DNA from: an uncultured Elioraea sp.
Lineage (GTDB): Bacteria > Pseudomonadota > Alphaproteobacteria > Acetobacterales > Acetobacteraceae
Length of the DNA stretch: 34,714 bases
Assembly (NCBI GenBank): GCA_937928775.1
Contig: CALFVI010000022.1
Coordinates: 1-34,714 of the forward strand
Direction of reading: 5' to 3'
Position numbers and translations under genes: made by a program. This document shows, one piece after another, positions 11,093 through 20,109 of the stretch. How positions within the stretch are numbered: the first letter of the stretch is position 1; the number at the start of each line of letters is the position of its first letter. The notes below the pieces were generated by a model. The model was not told the origin of the DNA and ran no database searches. It saw only the letters and a list, made by a program, of their open reading frames with translations.

Positions 11093-12499
11093 TCAGCCGA
11101 GCCGTTCGCGCCAGGCTGCAATCTGGGCACGGACGTTGTCGGGCGCGGTGCCGCCGTAGCTGGTGCGCGAGGCGATGGAGGCCTCGACTGAGAGGACGGA
11201 ATAGACGTCAGCGGTGATCCGGGGCTCGACGGAGCGCAACTCGTCCAGGGAGAGATCGGCAAGGCCACAGCCTTTCGCTTCGGCCAGCGCGACGATGCGA
11301 CCCGTGATGAGGTGGGCGTCCCGGAATGGCAACCCGAGGGCGCGCACGAGCCAATCGGCAAGGTCGGTCGCGGTGGCGAAGCCCTCCCCGGCCCAACGCC
11401 GCATGGCGGCTTCGTTCGCCTCGAGATCACGCACCATGCCTTCGGTGGCGGCGAGGCAGAGCGCAAGGGTGTCGGCGGTGTCGAAGACCGGCTCCTTGTC
11501 CTCCTGCATATCCTTGGCGTAGGCGAGTGGCAGCCCCTTCATCACCGTGACCAGGGCGATGAGATTGCCGGTGATGCGGCCCGTCTTTGCCCGCACCAGT
11601 TCGGCTGCGTCCGGGTTGCGCTTCTGTGGCATGATTGAAGAGCCGGTCGTGAAGGCGTCCGACAACCGGATGAAGTGGAGGGGCGGAGAAGTCCAGAACA
11701 CGATCTCCTCGGCAAAGCGGGAGAGATGGGTGGCGCAGATCGCAGCTGTCGCCAAGAACTCCAGCGCGAAGTCGCGGGAGGAGACGGCATCGAGGCTGTT
11801 CGCCATGGGCCGCGCGAAGCCGAGGGCAGCAGCAGTGGCGTGGCGGTCGATCGGGAACGAGGTCCCGGCCAGAGCCGCTGCGCCGAGCGGGGATTCGTTC
11901 AGCCGTGCCCTGCAGTCGGCGAACCGCGCGCGATCGCGCGCCAGCATCTCGACATAGGCGAGCAGGTGGTGGCCGAAGGTGATGGGCTGCGCGATCTGCA
12001 GGTGGGTGAAGCCCGGCATGGGGAGCGCGGCGTGGCGATCCGCCTGCTCCAGGAGGGCGCGGAGCAAGGCGACCAGATGCTCATCGAGCTGGTCAATTGC
12101 ATCCCGCACCCAGAGCCTGAGGTCGAGCGCGACTTGGTCGTTGCGGGAACGAGCGGTGTGCAGGCGGCGGCCGGCTTCGCCGATGCGCTCAGCGAGAGCG
12201 GCCTCGATGTTGAGGTGAATGTCCTCGTACGCCTCGGAGAAGGAGAACGTGCCGCGTGCGATTTCCTCAGCGATGCCATCGAGGCCAGCCAGGATGGCGT
12301 CCCGGTCGGCCACGGTGATGATACCCTGCGCGGCGAGCATGCGGGCATGCGCCTTGGATCCCTCGATGTCTTGACGCCAGAGCCTCTTGTCGAAGCTGAT
12401 CGAAGAATTGATCTGTTGCATGATGGAGGCGGGACCGCGAGCGAAGCGTCCGCCCCAGAGATTGTTGCTGGGCGAGGGCTCGGCTGGGGAGTGGGGCAT
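11093..12499 (-). CDS. argH: Argininosuccinate lyase
   Basis: Final enzyme of arginine biosynthesis: cleaves argininosuccinate to arginine and fumarate. The 468-aa length is standard. Motifs of the fumarase/aspartase superfamily: NNLWGGRF near the N-terminus (12-19), HTARSRNDQ (114-122), the active-site region TSFPIDR, and the signature loop [10 protein letters not shown] (286-295) containing the catalytic serine. ATG at 12499 gives the family N-terminus [19 protein letters not shown]. It is within a CATG whose other strand provides the start codon of the divergent TlpA-like gene. No strong Shine-Dalgarno is visible. It heads the argH-lptM-lysA-DUF4175 run. Confidence 0.95.
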   Translation of the reverse strand: MPHSPAEPSPSNNLWGGRFARGPASIMQQINSSISFDKRLWRQDIEGSKAHARMLAAQGIITVADRDAILAGLDGIAEEIARGTFSFSEAYEDIHLNIEAALAERIGEAGRRLHTARSRNDQVALDLRLWVRDAIDQLDEHLVALLRALLEQADRHAALPMPGFTHLQIAQPITFGHHLLAYVEMLARDRARFADCRARLNESPLGAAALAGTSFPIDRHATAAALGFARPMANSLDAVSSRDFALEFLATAAICATHLSRFAEEIVFWTSPPLHFIRLSDAFTTGSSIMPQKRNPDAAELVRAKTGRITGNLIALVTVMKGLPLAYAKDMQEDKEPVFDTADTLALCLAATEGMVRDLEANEAAMRRWAGEGFATATDLADWLVRALGLPFRDAHLITGRIVALAEAKGCGLADLSLDELRSVEPRITADVYSVLSVEASIASRTSYGGTAPDNVRAQIAAWRERLG

Positions 12500-13067
12500 G
12501 GCGATAGGTCCAGAGATGTCGCGGAGGCTGGCCGTGCAAGGGCTCGCGTGCTCTGCCATTGCGCTTGCGCCGGGGCAAGCCGGCGCCGGCAGCGGCCAGC
12601 TGGAGGTGCACAGGCGCAGGGTGGCGCTGGCTCCGGCGGAGTTCCTTACAGAGGCAGGCGAGCGACGATCAATCGCCGACTTTCGGCAGCGGGGGCTCGT
12701 GGTGAATGTGTGGGCGACATGGTGCCCACCCTGCGTGGAGGAAATGCCGGCTCTGGATCGTCTGGCCGGTTTCGTGGGTGGCGCGGGCATCGAGGTTCTG
12801 GCATTGAGCCAGGATCGTGGGGGGGCGGCCATCGTTCGGGCATTCTATGCGCGCCACATGCTGCGCAACCTTGCCGTCTGGCTTGACCCGCGCGGAGCAG
12901 CTGCCCGCGCTTGGGGGGTTCGGGCTCTGCCAACGACGCTGATCGTCGATCGTGAGGGGCTCGAGGCGGCCCGCCTGCAAGGCGTTGCGGCGTGGGACGC
13001 ACCTGAAATGGTGGCTCAGCTTCTGAGTTTGGTAGAGCCGATAGGTTTGGCTCGCACAGCGACCTGA
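12498..13067 (+). CDS. TlpA-like thioredoxin-fold thiol:disulfide protein
   Basis: Exported thioredoxin-fold protein of the TlpA/ResA type, 189 aa. A signal peptide (about residues 1-30, ending GQAGA) is followed by the fold with active-site motif WCPPC (75-79) in [17 protein letters not shown] and the cis-proline loop [12 protein letters not shown]. Family members reduce disulfides in the periplasm, often for cytochrome c or oxidase assembly; the partner here is unknown. ATG at 12498 is favoured because GGGGAG at 12486-12491 sits six bases upstream; ATG 12516 (MSRRLAV) is the alternative. With the first start, this gene and divergent argH share a CATG, and each promoter must lie inside the other gene. 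Confidence 0.9.
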   Translation: MAIGPEMSRRLAVQGLACSAIALAPGQAGAGSGQLEVHRRRVALAPAEFLTEAGERRSIADFRQRGLVVNVWATWCPPCVEEMPALDRLAGFVGGAGIEVLALSQDRGGAAIVRAFYARHMLRNLAVWLDPRGAAARAWGVRALPTTLIVDREGLEAARLQGVAAWDAPEMVAQLLSLVEPIGLARTAT

Positions 13068-13520
13068 TGGGTGGGCGAGTATGGATGGTACCCCGCCAGA
13101 CCCGCCGCTGTACTATCAGGCCCAGCTCGTGGTCTGTGGCAAGGGCTGCCCGGATGGGCGCGCGCGGGAGCGACGCGGCAAAGGGCTCGCAAGACGGCTT
13201 TGGCAACGTAAAGGCACGGACCACAGAGCTTGGTATGAGAGGCGTACGGGTGAACCGGGCGATGCCTGGGCCGCGATGAGCTTGGCTCATGACTAGATGT
13301 CTGTTCGGAAGGGGTCTGGTACCGCATCACGACCCTGGCGGAGGAGGAGCAGGTGATCCAACAGCCTCGTTTCGGCGGCCAGGATGTGGCGGAGCTCATG
13401 CTGGCCCGTCTCGCGATGGGAGCCTCGCGGCTAGACCTTGAGCCACCCTCTTCCGCTCGTCCGCTGTTTCACGTGGAACGGGGCGGTTGAGAATGGGCGG
13501 GGGTCTCGGCGCGGGGCGAA
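13068..13520. other. 453-base gap with no supported gene, containing a parS site
   Basis: Short open frames exist on both strands, but none shows a recognisable domain, a good ribosome-binding site or convincing composition. A plus-strand frame after a TGA near 13294 reads EGVWYRITTLAEEEQVIQQ and runs to a stop just past the first parS site; it resembles coding sequence but has no good start and no family I recognise. In many alphaproteobacteria mnmE/mnmG sit just upstream of rsmG. I could not identify remnants of either here. Confidence 0.6.
13465..13480. promoter_or_regulatory. parS site 1
   Basis: TGTTTCACGTGGAACG matches the bacterial parS consensus TGTTTCACGTGAAACA at 14 of 16 positions. 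It lies 41 bases before the rsmG start and about 1.5 kb before parB, whose product should bind it. One mismatch breaks the dyad (GGAAC instead of GAAAC), so it may be the weaker of the two sites. Confidence 0.85.
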
Positions 13521-14147
13521 ATGCTCGGCTCGTTTCACGTGAAACCGGATTGCTGCGACGATCGTCTTGTCTCTCTTTCCCCTGACCAGCATCGTCGCCT
13601 CAAGGCTTATGCCGACCTTCTCCGCACTTGGTCCCGCCGGATCAATCTCGTGGCTCCCCGCGACATCGACCGGCTGTGGCAGCGGCACATCCTCGATAGT
13701 GCCCAGTTGGCCGACCTCCTCCCTCCATCGGCAACTCGACTCGCTGACCTCGGCAGCGGGGCAGGCTTGCCGGGCCTCGTCCTCGCCCTGATAACCGCTC
13801 GCGAAACCCATCTCGTCGAGCGCGACCAGCGGAAAGCTGCCTTTCTGCGCGACGCGGTCCGACAGTTGCACTTACCCGCCTCCGTTCATGCTGCCGATGC
13901 CCATGCTCTGCCACCCCTAATGGCAGACGTCGTCACCGCCCGCGCCCTGGCCCCTCTGCCAACCCTCCTTCCCCTCGTAGCCCGGCATCTCCGACGGGGA
14001 GGGATCGCTCTGTTGCCTAAGGGTCGGTCCGTCGACCGCGAATTGACCGACGTCGAAGGGTCCTGGAAAATGCGTGTGGAACGGTTTCCGAGCCGAACCG
14101 ACAGGTCCGCCACCATTCTCCGTGTGAGCGAGCTCGCGCGTGCTTGA
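13521..14147 (+). CDS. rsmG: 16S rRNA (guanine527-N7)-methyltransferase RsmG
   Basis: Methylates N7 of G527 in 16S rRNA using S-adenosylmethionine (formerly GidB). The 208-aa protein has the family's WSRRINLVAPRD segment, the SAM-binding motif LADLGSGAGLPG (74-85) and VTARALAPL further on. The ATG at 13521 is chosen because the next residues (MLGSFHVKPD) give the usual length; the FHVK residues are encoded by the second parS palindrome. The 3' end overlaps the GTG of parA by eight bases, so rsmG-parA-parB is one operon, conserved near alphaproteobacterial origins. Confidence 0.95.
   Translation: MLGSFHVKPDCCDDRLVSLSPDQHRRLKAYADLLRTWSRRINLVAPRDIDRLWQRHILDSAQLADLLPPSATRLADLGSGAGLPGLVLALITARETHLVERDQRKAAFLRDAVRQLHLPASVHAADAHALPPLMADVVTARALAPLPTLLPLVARHLRRGGIALLPKGRSVDRELTDVEGSWKMRVERFPSRTDRSATILRVSELARA
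13531..13546. promoter_or_regulatory. parS site 2, inside the rsmG coding start
   Basis: CGTTTCACGTGAAACC contains the perfect 14-base palindrome GTTTCACGTGAAAC (13532-13545), differing from the 16-base parS consensus only at the two outer bases. It begins 10 bases after the rsmG ATG and is therefore translated. The two parS starts are 66 bases apart. ParB should nucleate here and recruit SMC. Confidence 0.93.
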
Positions 14148-14955
14148 CCCCGCTCCCCTCCAACCAGCCGCGCGACCGCGCGTTATCGCCATCGCGAACC
14201 AAAAGGGTGGCGTCGGCAAAACGACAACGGCCATCAACCTTGGTACCGCCCTTGCTGCAGCGGGTCGTCCTGTCACACTTCTCGATCTCGATCCGCAGGG
14301 GAATGCCTCGACTGGGCTCGGGCTGCCAGGCGACCAACGCTCTCCAGGGTCCTATGCCCTTCTCATCGAAAGTCGTCCCCTCGCCGACCTAAGGCGCCCC
14401 ACTGGCATCCCAGACTTCTCCATCGTCCCTGCCGAACAGGACTTGGCAGGGGCGGAGATCGAACTCGTTGCACTCACCAGACGGGAATATCGCCTTCGTG
14501 ACGCCCTCGCTGCAGCCACCGGGGAGGATCTCATTTTGTTAGACTGCCCCCCGTCGCTAGGGCTGCTTACCGTCAATGCGCTGGTCGCCGCCGACGCCGT
14601 CCTCGTGCCCCTACAGTGCGAGTTCTTCGCCCTGGAAGGCCTCTCTCAGCTCATGCGCACCATCGAGGCCGTTCGCCGCAACTTCAACCCTCGCCTCGCT
14701 CTGCATGGCATCGTGCTCACCATGTACGACCGGCGAAACAACCTATCCGAGCAGGTGGCTGCCGATGTGCGCGCCTTCTTTGGCGAACGCGTGTACCAGA
14801 CGATGATCCCCCGAAATATTCGCCTTTCCGAGGCGCCGTCGCACGGCAAACCAGCCCTACTTTACGATTTCCGCTCGCCAGGGAGCCAAGCCTATATTCG
14901 TCTCGCGAGCGAACTCCTTCGCCGCGAGCGCCAGCCGACTGATGCCCCCTCATGA
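14140..14955 (+). CDS. parA: Chromosome-partitioning ATPase ParA
   Basis: Deviant Walker ATPase (271 aa) that binds DNA nonspecifically and moves ParB-parS complexes during chromosome segregation. Visible: the deviant Walker A loop KGGVGKTT (22-29) after VIAIANQ, the A' motif LLDLDPQGNAS, and Walker B LILLDCPPSLG. The C-terminal segment IPRNIRLSEAPSHGKP is typical of chromosomal ParA (Soj). The start is GTG at 14140, overlapping rsmG by eight bases; the stop overlaps the parB start as ATGA. The tandem overlaps imply translational coupling. Confidence 0.97.
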   Translation: MLDPAPLQPAARPRVIAIANQKGGVGKTTTAINLGTALAAAGRPVTLLDLDPQGNASTGLGLPGDQRSPGSYALLIESRPLADLRRPTGIPDFSIVPAEQDLAGAEIELVALTRREYRLRDALAAATGEDLILLDCPPSLGLLTVNALVAADAVLVPLQCEFFALEGLSQLMRTIEAVRRNFNPRLALHGIVLTMYDRRNNLSEQVAADVRAFFGERVYQTMIPRNIRLSEAPSHGKPALLYDFRSPGSQAYIRLASELLRRERQPTDAPS

Positions 14956-15836
14956 CGGCACGCGACGGCAGCCAAAAGCGGCTCGGCCGCGGGCTTGCCT
15001 CCCTTCTGGGGGAACCCGCTGCAGCCCCACCCGTGCGGCCACTTCCAAGTGGCGACGGCAACATCCGCACCGTCCCCATCACCGCCCTGGAACCGAGCTC
15101 GTTCCAGCCGCGCAGCAGCATCCGTCAGGAGAGTATGGAGGAGCTAGTCGCCTCGATCCGCGAGCGGGGCATTCTGCAGCCCCTTCTGGTCCGGCCTCAT
15201 CCCACCCTGCCCGACCGGTACCAGATCGTCGCCGGCGAACGCCGCTGGCGCGCGGCTCAGGCGGTTCCACTACACGAGGTTCCCGTCCTCATCCGCCGGC
15301 TCGACGACCGCGAGGCCGCTGCCGCCGCACTGGTTGAGAACCTGCAACGCACCGACCTCGACCCGATCGAGGAGGCCGAAGGCCTGCGGCGCCTAATCGA
15401 GACCCACGGCATCACCCAAGACGAGGCCGGGCGCATGATCGGCAAGAGCCGCGCCCATGTCGCCAACACGCTGCGCCTCCTCAACCTGCCGAAGCCAGTC
15501 CAAGTGCATCTGCGCGAGGGGCGGTTGACCGCAGGCCACGCCCGCGCCCTCCTGGCCGCTGCGGATCCCGTCGCCCTTGCCGAACGCATCCTCGCCGAGG
15601 GCCTCTCCGTCCGACAAACCGAGGCGCTCGCTGCGTCCATCACCAAGCCAGCTCCAGAAACGAGGTGCGAGCCGGCGCGCGATCCCAACCTGGCAAGCCT
15701 TGAACAGGATCTGCAGGATCACCTCGGACTCGCCGTTCGCATCACCCAACGCGGCAAAGGCGGGGAGGTCAGGATCCGCTATCGTAGCCTTGAAGAGCTC
15801 GACGGGCTTCTCGCGCTCCTTATTCGACAGGCCTGA
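14952..15836 (+). CDS. parB: Chromosome-partitioning protein ParB
   Basis: DNA-binding CTPase (294 aa) that loads at parS, spreads as a clamp and recruits SMC. In order: basic N-terminal ParA-stimulating tail (KRLGRGLASLL), CTP-binding domain with the GERRWRA box (95-101) and ENLQRTDLDPIEEA, helix-turn-helix near 140-165 (ITQDEAGRMIGKSRAHVANT), then a linker and a C-terminal dimerisation domain. Two candidate parS sites lie 1.4-1.5 kb upstream. The ATG overlaps the parA stop. The gene converges on acs across a 168-base gap in which I see no clear terminator. Confidence 0.97.
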   Translation: MTARDGSQKRLGRGLASLLGEPAAAPPVRPLPSGDGNIRTVPITALEPSSFQPRSSIRQESMEELVASIRERGILQPLLVRPHPTLPDRYQIVAGERRWRAAQAVPLHEVPVLIRRLDDREAAAAALVENLQRTDLDPIEEAEGLRRLIETHGITQDEAGRMIGKSRAHVANTLRLLNLPKPVQVHLREGRLTAGHARALLAAADPVALAERILAEGLSVRQTEALAASITKPAPETRCEPARDPNLASLEQDLQDHLGLAVRITQRGKGGEVRIRYRSLEELDGLLALLIRQA

Positions 15837-16004
15837 CGAGAGCTCGAGCCGCCAGCGGCCTTGCCCGCACCCTCTGGTTCACAGAGCGCCACCCCGTCCC
15901 GGTAGCGGTCAGCGCCACGCCACCATCTCGAAGGTCAGCCGCTTCACTCCCCACCTTCGCCTTCCTAAGCCAAAGCCGCCGGGAAAGCCGAAGCCACTCG
16001 CCGG

Positions 16005-17960
16005 TCAGCGCACCCGGTTGGCCACCAGATCCTGCACCACCGTTGGATCGGCCAGAGTCGAGGTGTCCCCGAGGTTATCGGTCTCGTTCGCCGCGATCTT
16101 GCGCAAGATCCGCCGCATGATCTTGCCTGAGCGTGTCTTTGGTAGAGCCGGGGCCCATTGGATCGCGTCCGGCGTCGCGATCGGCCCGATCTCTTTGCGC
16201 ACCCAAGCGATCAGTTCCTTTCGCAGCTCCTCGGACGGGTCCACCCCCGCCTTCAGCGTGACATAGCAATAGATGCCCTGCCCCTTGATGTCATGCGGCA
16301 TGCCGACCACAGCGGCTTCCGCTACCGCTGGGTGGGCGACAAGGGCGCTCTCGATCTCGGCCGTCCCCATGCGATGGCCAGCGACGTTCAACACGTCATC
16401 GACCCGACCGGTGATCCAGTAGTAGCCGTCGGCATCGCGCCGTGCACCGTCACCAGTGAAGTAGAGCCCCGGGAAGGTCGAGAAATAGGTCTGCACAAAA
16501 CGGTCATGGTCGCCGTACACCGTGCGCATTTGGCCGGGCCAGGAGTCAGCAAGGCAGAGGTTGCCCTCCGTCGCGCCCTCGAGGATCCTCCCTTCCCCGT
16601 CCACCAGCACCGGCTTCACCCCTGGCAGCGGCAGGGTAGCGGAGCCTGGCTTCAAGGCCGTCGCCCCGGGCAGAGGGCTGATCAGGATTCCCCCCGTCTC
16701 CGTCTGCCACCACGTGTCCACCACCGGGCAGCGTTCTTCGCCCACCACCCGCCAATACCACAGCCAAGCTTCGGGGTTGATCGGTTCACCAACTGAGCCG
16801 AGGAGGCGCAGCGAGGCGCGCGAGCATCTCTTCACCGGCCCGTCGCCCTCCCGCATCAGGGCGCGGATCGCGGTGGGGGCCGTGTAGAAAATATTCACCT
16901 TGTGCTTGTCCACCACCTCCCAGAAGCGGGACACGGTCGGGTAGTTTGGCACGCCCTCGAACATCAGCGTCGTTGCCCCGTTCGCAAGCGGCCCGTAGAC
17001 GATGTAGGTGTGCCCCGTGACCCATCCCACGTCGGCAGTGCACCAGTAGATCTCGCCGTCGTGGTAGTCGAAGACATACTGATGGGTGAACGACGCCCAC
17101 ACCATGTATCCGCCCGTAGTGTGCAGAACTCCCTTGGGCTTGCCGGTTGACCCCGATGTGTACAAGATGAAAAGGGGATCCTCCGCACCCATTGGCTCAG
17201 GCGGACATTCGGGTGAAGCGGCCGCAACGAGCTCGTGATACCAATGGTCGCGGCCGGCGACCATCGGCACGTCTGCGCCAGTCCTCCGCACGACAATCAC
17301 GTTCTTCACCGTCGGCGCGTTCTTCAACGCCGCATCGGCATTCGCCTTCAGCGGCACTTTCCGCCCGCCGCGCACCCCCTCATCCGCCGTGATCAGCAGC
17401 GACGCCTGGCAGTCCTCGATCCGCCCGTGCAGGCTGTCCGGCGAAAACCCGCCGAACACGACCGAGTGGATGGCGCCGATGCGGGCGCACGCAAGCATCG
17501 CCACCGCCGCCTCAGGAATCATCGGCAGGTAGATCGTCACCCGATCGCCCTTATTCACCCCCAGCGCCTTCATCGCGTTGGCCAGCCGACAGACGCGCTC
17601 GTGCAGGTCGCGGTACGTGATGTGCGCGCTGTCCTTCGGGTCATCGCCTTCCCAAATAATGGCGGTCTGCTCCGCCCGCGCGGCGAGGTGACGGTCGAGG
17701 CAGTTCGCCGAAGCGTTGAGCACGCCGTCCTCGAACCAGCGGATGCGCACCGAGCCCGTGTAATCGACGTCCTTGATCCGGGTGGGGAACTTCATCCAGG
17801 TGATGCGTTCCGCCTCCCTGCGCCAGAAGCCGATCGGGTCAGCTCGCTCGGCCTCCACCATGGCGCGATACTTCGCGGCGTCGATATGCGCCCGGGAGGC
17901 CCAATCCGGCTTCACCGGGATCACGACTTCCGATGACTTCGGCGGCATGGTATCGGGCAT
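16005..17960 (-). CDS. acs: Acetyl-CoA synthetase (AMP-forming)
   Basis: Activates acetate to acetyl-CoA through acetyl-AMP. The 651-aa length matches the family. Motifs: ATP-binding loop [21 protein letters not shown], the hinge/CoA region [20 protein letters not shown], and the C-terminal catalytic lysine loop [13 protein letters not shown], the usual target of reversible acetylation. ATG at 17960 follows GGGGAGGGAG on the minus strand. The upstream 121 bases separate it from hisA on the same strand and contain a CRP/FNR-like dyad. No acetylation regulator (patZ or cobB) gene is seen nearby. Confidence 0.97.
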   Translation of the reverse strand: MPDTMPPKSSEVVIPVKPDWASRAHIDAAKYRAMVEAERADPIGFWRREAERITWMKFPTRIKDVDYTGSVRIRWFEDGVLNASANCLDRHLAARAEQTAIIWEGDDPKDSAHITYRDLHERVCRLANAMKALGVNKGDRVTIYLPMIPEAAVAMLACARIGAIHSVVFGGFSPDSLHGRIEDCQASLLITADEGVRGGRKVPLKANADAALKNAPTVKNVIVVRRTGADVPMVAGRDHWYHELVAAASPECPPEPMGAEDPLFILYTSGSTGKPKGVLHTTGGYMVWASFTHQYVFDYHDGEIYWCTADVGWVTGHTYIVYGPLANGATTLMFEGVPNYPTVSRFWEVVDKHKVNIFYTAPTAIRALMREGDGPVKRCSRASLRLLGSVGEPINPEAWLWYWRVVGEERCPVVDTWWQTETGGILISPLPGATALKPGSATLPLPGVKPVLVDGEGRILEGATEGNLCLADSWPGQMRTVYGDHDRFVQTYFSTFPGLYFTGDGARRDADGYYWITGRVDDVLNVAGHRMGTAEIESALVAHPAVAEAAVVGMPHDIKGQGIYCYVTLKAGVDPSEELRKELIAWVRKEIGPIATPDAIQWAPALPKTRSGKIMRRILRKIAANETDNLGDTSTLADPTVVQDLVANRVR

Positions 17961-18025
17961 GCTCCGCTCCCTCCCCTGAACATTTCGCTTCCGGCGCGCT
18001 GCAACACAGCACGTCGGTGCGCGCC

Positions 18026-18039
18026 TTGTCTTGGATCAA
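18026..18039. promoter_or_regulatory. Possible FNR/FixK/CRP-family box upstream of acs
   Basis: TTGTCTTGGATCAA (minus strand TTGATCCAAGACAA) resembles the FNR/FixK consensus TTGAT-N4-ATCAA with two mismatches in one half-site. It ends 66 bases before the acs start codon. Acs is controlled by CRP-family regulators in E. coli. A single imperfect match in one gap is weak evidence. Confidence 0.35.
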
Positions 18040-18081
18040 ACTAGCCGAAGATGGAAGGCAACGGAAACCCGCCTCAGGAGG

Positions 18082-18816
18082 TCAGCCGCGCGCCACCGCC
18101 AGCGCCTGGGCAGGGCTGATCCGGCCGTCGTAGAGGGCGCGGCCAACGATGACCCCTTCGATGCCGGCTTCGGCCCTCGCCCGCACAGCTGCGATGTCCT
18201 CCACCCCCGCTACCCCGCCGGAGGCGATCACCGGCGTGGTCAGGGCCCTGGCGAGATCCTCCGTCGCCTCGAGATTGAGGCCCGCCAGCATGCCATCGCG
18301 CGCAATGTCGGTGAACACGATCGCCGCTACACCAGCGTCCTCGTAGGCCAGCGCGAGGTCGAGCGCGCGCATGCTGCTCGTCTCTGCCCAGCCCTCGGTG
18401 GCGACGAACCCGTCCCTGGCGTCGATGCCAACGACGATCCGCCCGGGAAAATGCCGGCAGGCTTCGCGGACCAGGCCGGGCTCCTTAGCGGCGGCGCTGC
18501 CGAGAATCACCCGCGCTACCCCAGCGGCGAGCCAACGCTCAATCGAAGCAAGGTCGCGGATACCGCCGCCGAGCTGCACCGGGATGGTCACCGCAGCGAG
18601 GATCTCTCGCACCGCTTCGGCATTCACCGAACGCCCGGCGAAGGCGCCGTCAAGATCGACCACATGAAGCCACGTGAACCCCGCATCCTGCCACGCACGG
18701 GCCTGTGCTGCCGGGTCATTGGCATAGACCGTGGCTTCCGCCATCTCGCCGCGACGGAGCCGCACGCAGGCCCCGCCCTTGAGGTCGATTGCTGGATAGA
18801 GAGTGATCGGCGTCAC
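18082..18816 (-). CDS. hisA: ProFAR isomerase HisA
   Basis: 1-(5-phosphoribosyl)-5-[(5-phosphoribosylamino)methylideneamino]imidazole-4-carboxamide isomerase, fourth step of histidine synthesis. The 244-aa TIM barrel starts [10 protein letters not shown] with catalytic Asp11. It shows [19 protein letters not shown], the second catalytic Asp in [10 protein letters not shown] and the phosphate-binding IASGGVA. The start is GTG at 18816, overlapping the GNAT gene stop as GTGA; this start gives the family N-terminus. It is last in the hisB-DUF2628-hisH-GNAT-hisA run. hisF and hisE, which often follow, are not in this window. Confidence 0.95.
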   Translation of the reverse strand: MTPITLYPAIDLKGGACVRLRRGEMAEATVYANDPAAQARAWQDAGFTWLHVVDLDGAFAGRSVNAEAVREILAAVTIPVQLGGGIRDLASIERWLAAGVARVILGSAAAKEPGLVREACRHFPGRIVVGIDARDGFVATEGWAETSSMRALDLALAYEDAGVAAIVFTDIARDGMLAGLNLEATEDLARALTTPVIASGGVAGVEDIAAVRARAEAGIEGVIVGRALYDGRISPAQALAVARG

Positions 18817-19424
18817 GAGCCCCGCGCGCGCCGCCCTATGGGCGAGAGCTCCTTGTAGTAGAAGTGCCCGGCGATCATTTCGCCATCGATCAGGGCATAG
18901 GCCGGGTGCGTGCCCCAGCGGCGATACCCTCCGCTCTCGAAGAGCTGGATCGCCCCCGTCTGCGTCGCCCGCACGTCCAGATTCAGCACCCGTACCCCGA
19001 TCGCCGCCGCATACTCCTCCACCCGCCGCAGCAAAAGCCGCGCAAGGCCGAAGCCGCGCGCGTAGGGGGCGAGGAAGAAGTGCATCAGCTGGGCGGAAAA
19101 GGCCTGCGCCTCGTTGTTGCGCGGTGGGCGAACGAGCTGGGCGGCACCAACAATCACCCCATCCATGCGGGCGACGAACAGGCTCCGTTCCGGCACCAGC
19201 AGCACGCCTTGGAAATACCGCGCCAGCCTCTCGTGCGGCTGCGGCTTCACCCAACCGAACCCGCCGCCCTCAATGATCGCGGCCGCCGTCGCTTCCGCCA
19301 GTTCGGCGAGCTCACGCTCCGTCAGTGCCTGCACGCGATCAACGGCGAGGACAGGAGCTCGGCCCTTCACCCCCCGCTCGCTTTCACCCACACCCGCCTC
19401 TTCCGCCGTTCCGTTTCGCTCCAT
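18813..19424 (-). CDS. GNAT-family N-acetyltransferase
   Basis: Predicted acetyl-CoA-dependent acetyltransferase, 203 aa. After a non-conserved N-terminus of about 30 residues comes the GNAT fold: the central strands [18 protein letters not shown] and [19 protein letters not shown], where ARGFGLA is the acetyl-CoA pyrophosphate loop (R/Q-x-x-G-x-G/A type), then [20 protein letters not shown], typical of motif B. The substrate cannot be told. It lies between hisH (19-base gap) and hisA (4-base overlap), so it is cotranscribed with histidine genes, but no histidine-pathway role is known to me. The ATG could lie further downstream, given the poor N-terminus. Confidence 0.85.
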   Translation of the reverse strand: MERNGTAEEAGVGESERGVKGRAPVLAVDRVQALTERELAELAEATAAAIIEGGGFGWVKPQPHERLARYFQGVLLVPERSLFVARMDGVIVGAAQLVRPPRNNEAQAFSAQLMHFFLAPYARGFGLARLLLRRVEEYAAAIGVRVLNLDVRATQTGAIQLFESGGYRRWGTHPAYALIDGEMIAGHFYYKELSPIGRRARGS

Positions 19425-19443
19425 CCGAGACCCGTCTCGGCCG

Positions 19444-20109
19444 TCACGGCCGCCAGGCGAGAAAGTTGCGAAAGATCCTCAGCCCCACAGCCTGGCTTTT
19501 CTCCGGGTGGAACTGCACCCCAGCCACATTGCCGCGCGCCACTGCCGCCGCAACCGGACCCCCATAGTCCGTCGTCGCGATCACGTCCGCGCCATTCGCC
19601 GCCGCGAAGGCGTAGGAGTGGACGAAATACACTTCGCACCCTTGCCGAAGCCCTGCCAATAGGGCGTGCGGGGGCTCGGTGATCTTCAGCGCATTCCAGC
19701 CCATGTGCGGGTAAGCGAGAGCCCTGCCCGCGTCGTGGCCCGGAAGGTCGCGGAGATGAACCACCTCGCCGCCAAGCCAGCCAAAGCCCTCGTGCACGCC
19801 GTGCTCGAAACCTCGCCCGGCCAGCAACTGCAGACCAACGCAGATGCCCAGAAACGGCACGCCACGACGCCGCACCGCATCGCCCAGCACCTCGAGCATG
19901 CCGGGAAGGCGAGCCAGTCCCGCATAGCACGTGCCGAAGGCGCCTTGCCCAGGCAGGACAATCCGCTCGGCCCGCGCCACCTCGCGAGCCTCCGCCGTCA
20001 CCACCACCCGAACCTCCCGACCGCTTTCCGCCGCCACACACTCGAGCGCCTTGGCAACCGAGCGCAGGTTGCCGGAGCCGTAGTCGATGACCGCGATCGT
20101 GCCGCTCAC
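19444..20109 (-). CDS. hisH: Imidazole glycerol phosphate synthase, glutaminase subunit
   Basis: Class I glutamine amidotransferase (221 aa) that supplies ammonia to HisF in histidine synthesis. The nucleophile is Cys90 in FLGICVGLQLL, the oxyanion strand is VLPGQGAFG (51-59), and the His/Glu of the triad are in VQFHPEKSQ near the C-terminus. The start is GTG at 20109, overlapping the DUF2628 gene as GTGA and preceded by a G-rich purine tract (GGGGGAGGGGGCGGG). Its partner HisF must be encoded elsewhere in the genome. Confidence 0.95.
   Translation of the reverse strand: MSGTIAVIDYGSGNLRSVAKALECVAAESGREVRVVVTAEAREVARAERIVLPGQGAFGTCYAGLARLPGMLEVLGDAVRRRGVPFLGICVGLQLLAGRGFEHGVHEGFGWLGGEVVHLRDLPGHDAGRALAYPHMGWNALKITEPPHALLAGLRQGCEVYFVHSYAFAAANGADVIATTDYGGPVAAAVARGNVAGVQFHPEKSQAVGLRIFRNFLAWRP

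Noticed and set aside
12387..12497. Longer N-terminus for the TlpA-like protein
   Set aside because: The extension lies wholly antisense to argH, removes the signal peptide from the N-terminus and has no ribosome-binding support; ATG 12498 has one.
13016..13399. Minus-strand open frame of 127 aa upstream of rsmG
   Set aside because: Overlaps the TlpA gene end, no motif, and rich in His/Pro/Ser as expected of an antisense frame.
15837..16004. Terminator between convergent parB and acs
   Set aside because: No stem of useful length followed by a T-tract was found on either strand.
18664..18682. Third parS-like site (CCACGTGAACCCC) in hisA
   Set aside because: Only the CACGTGAA core matches; the left half-site GTTTCACG is absent.
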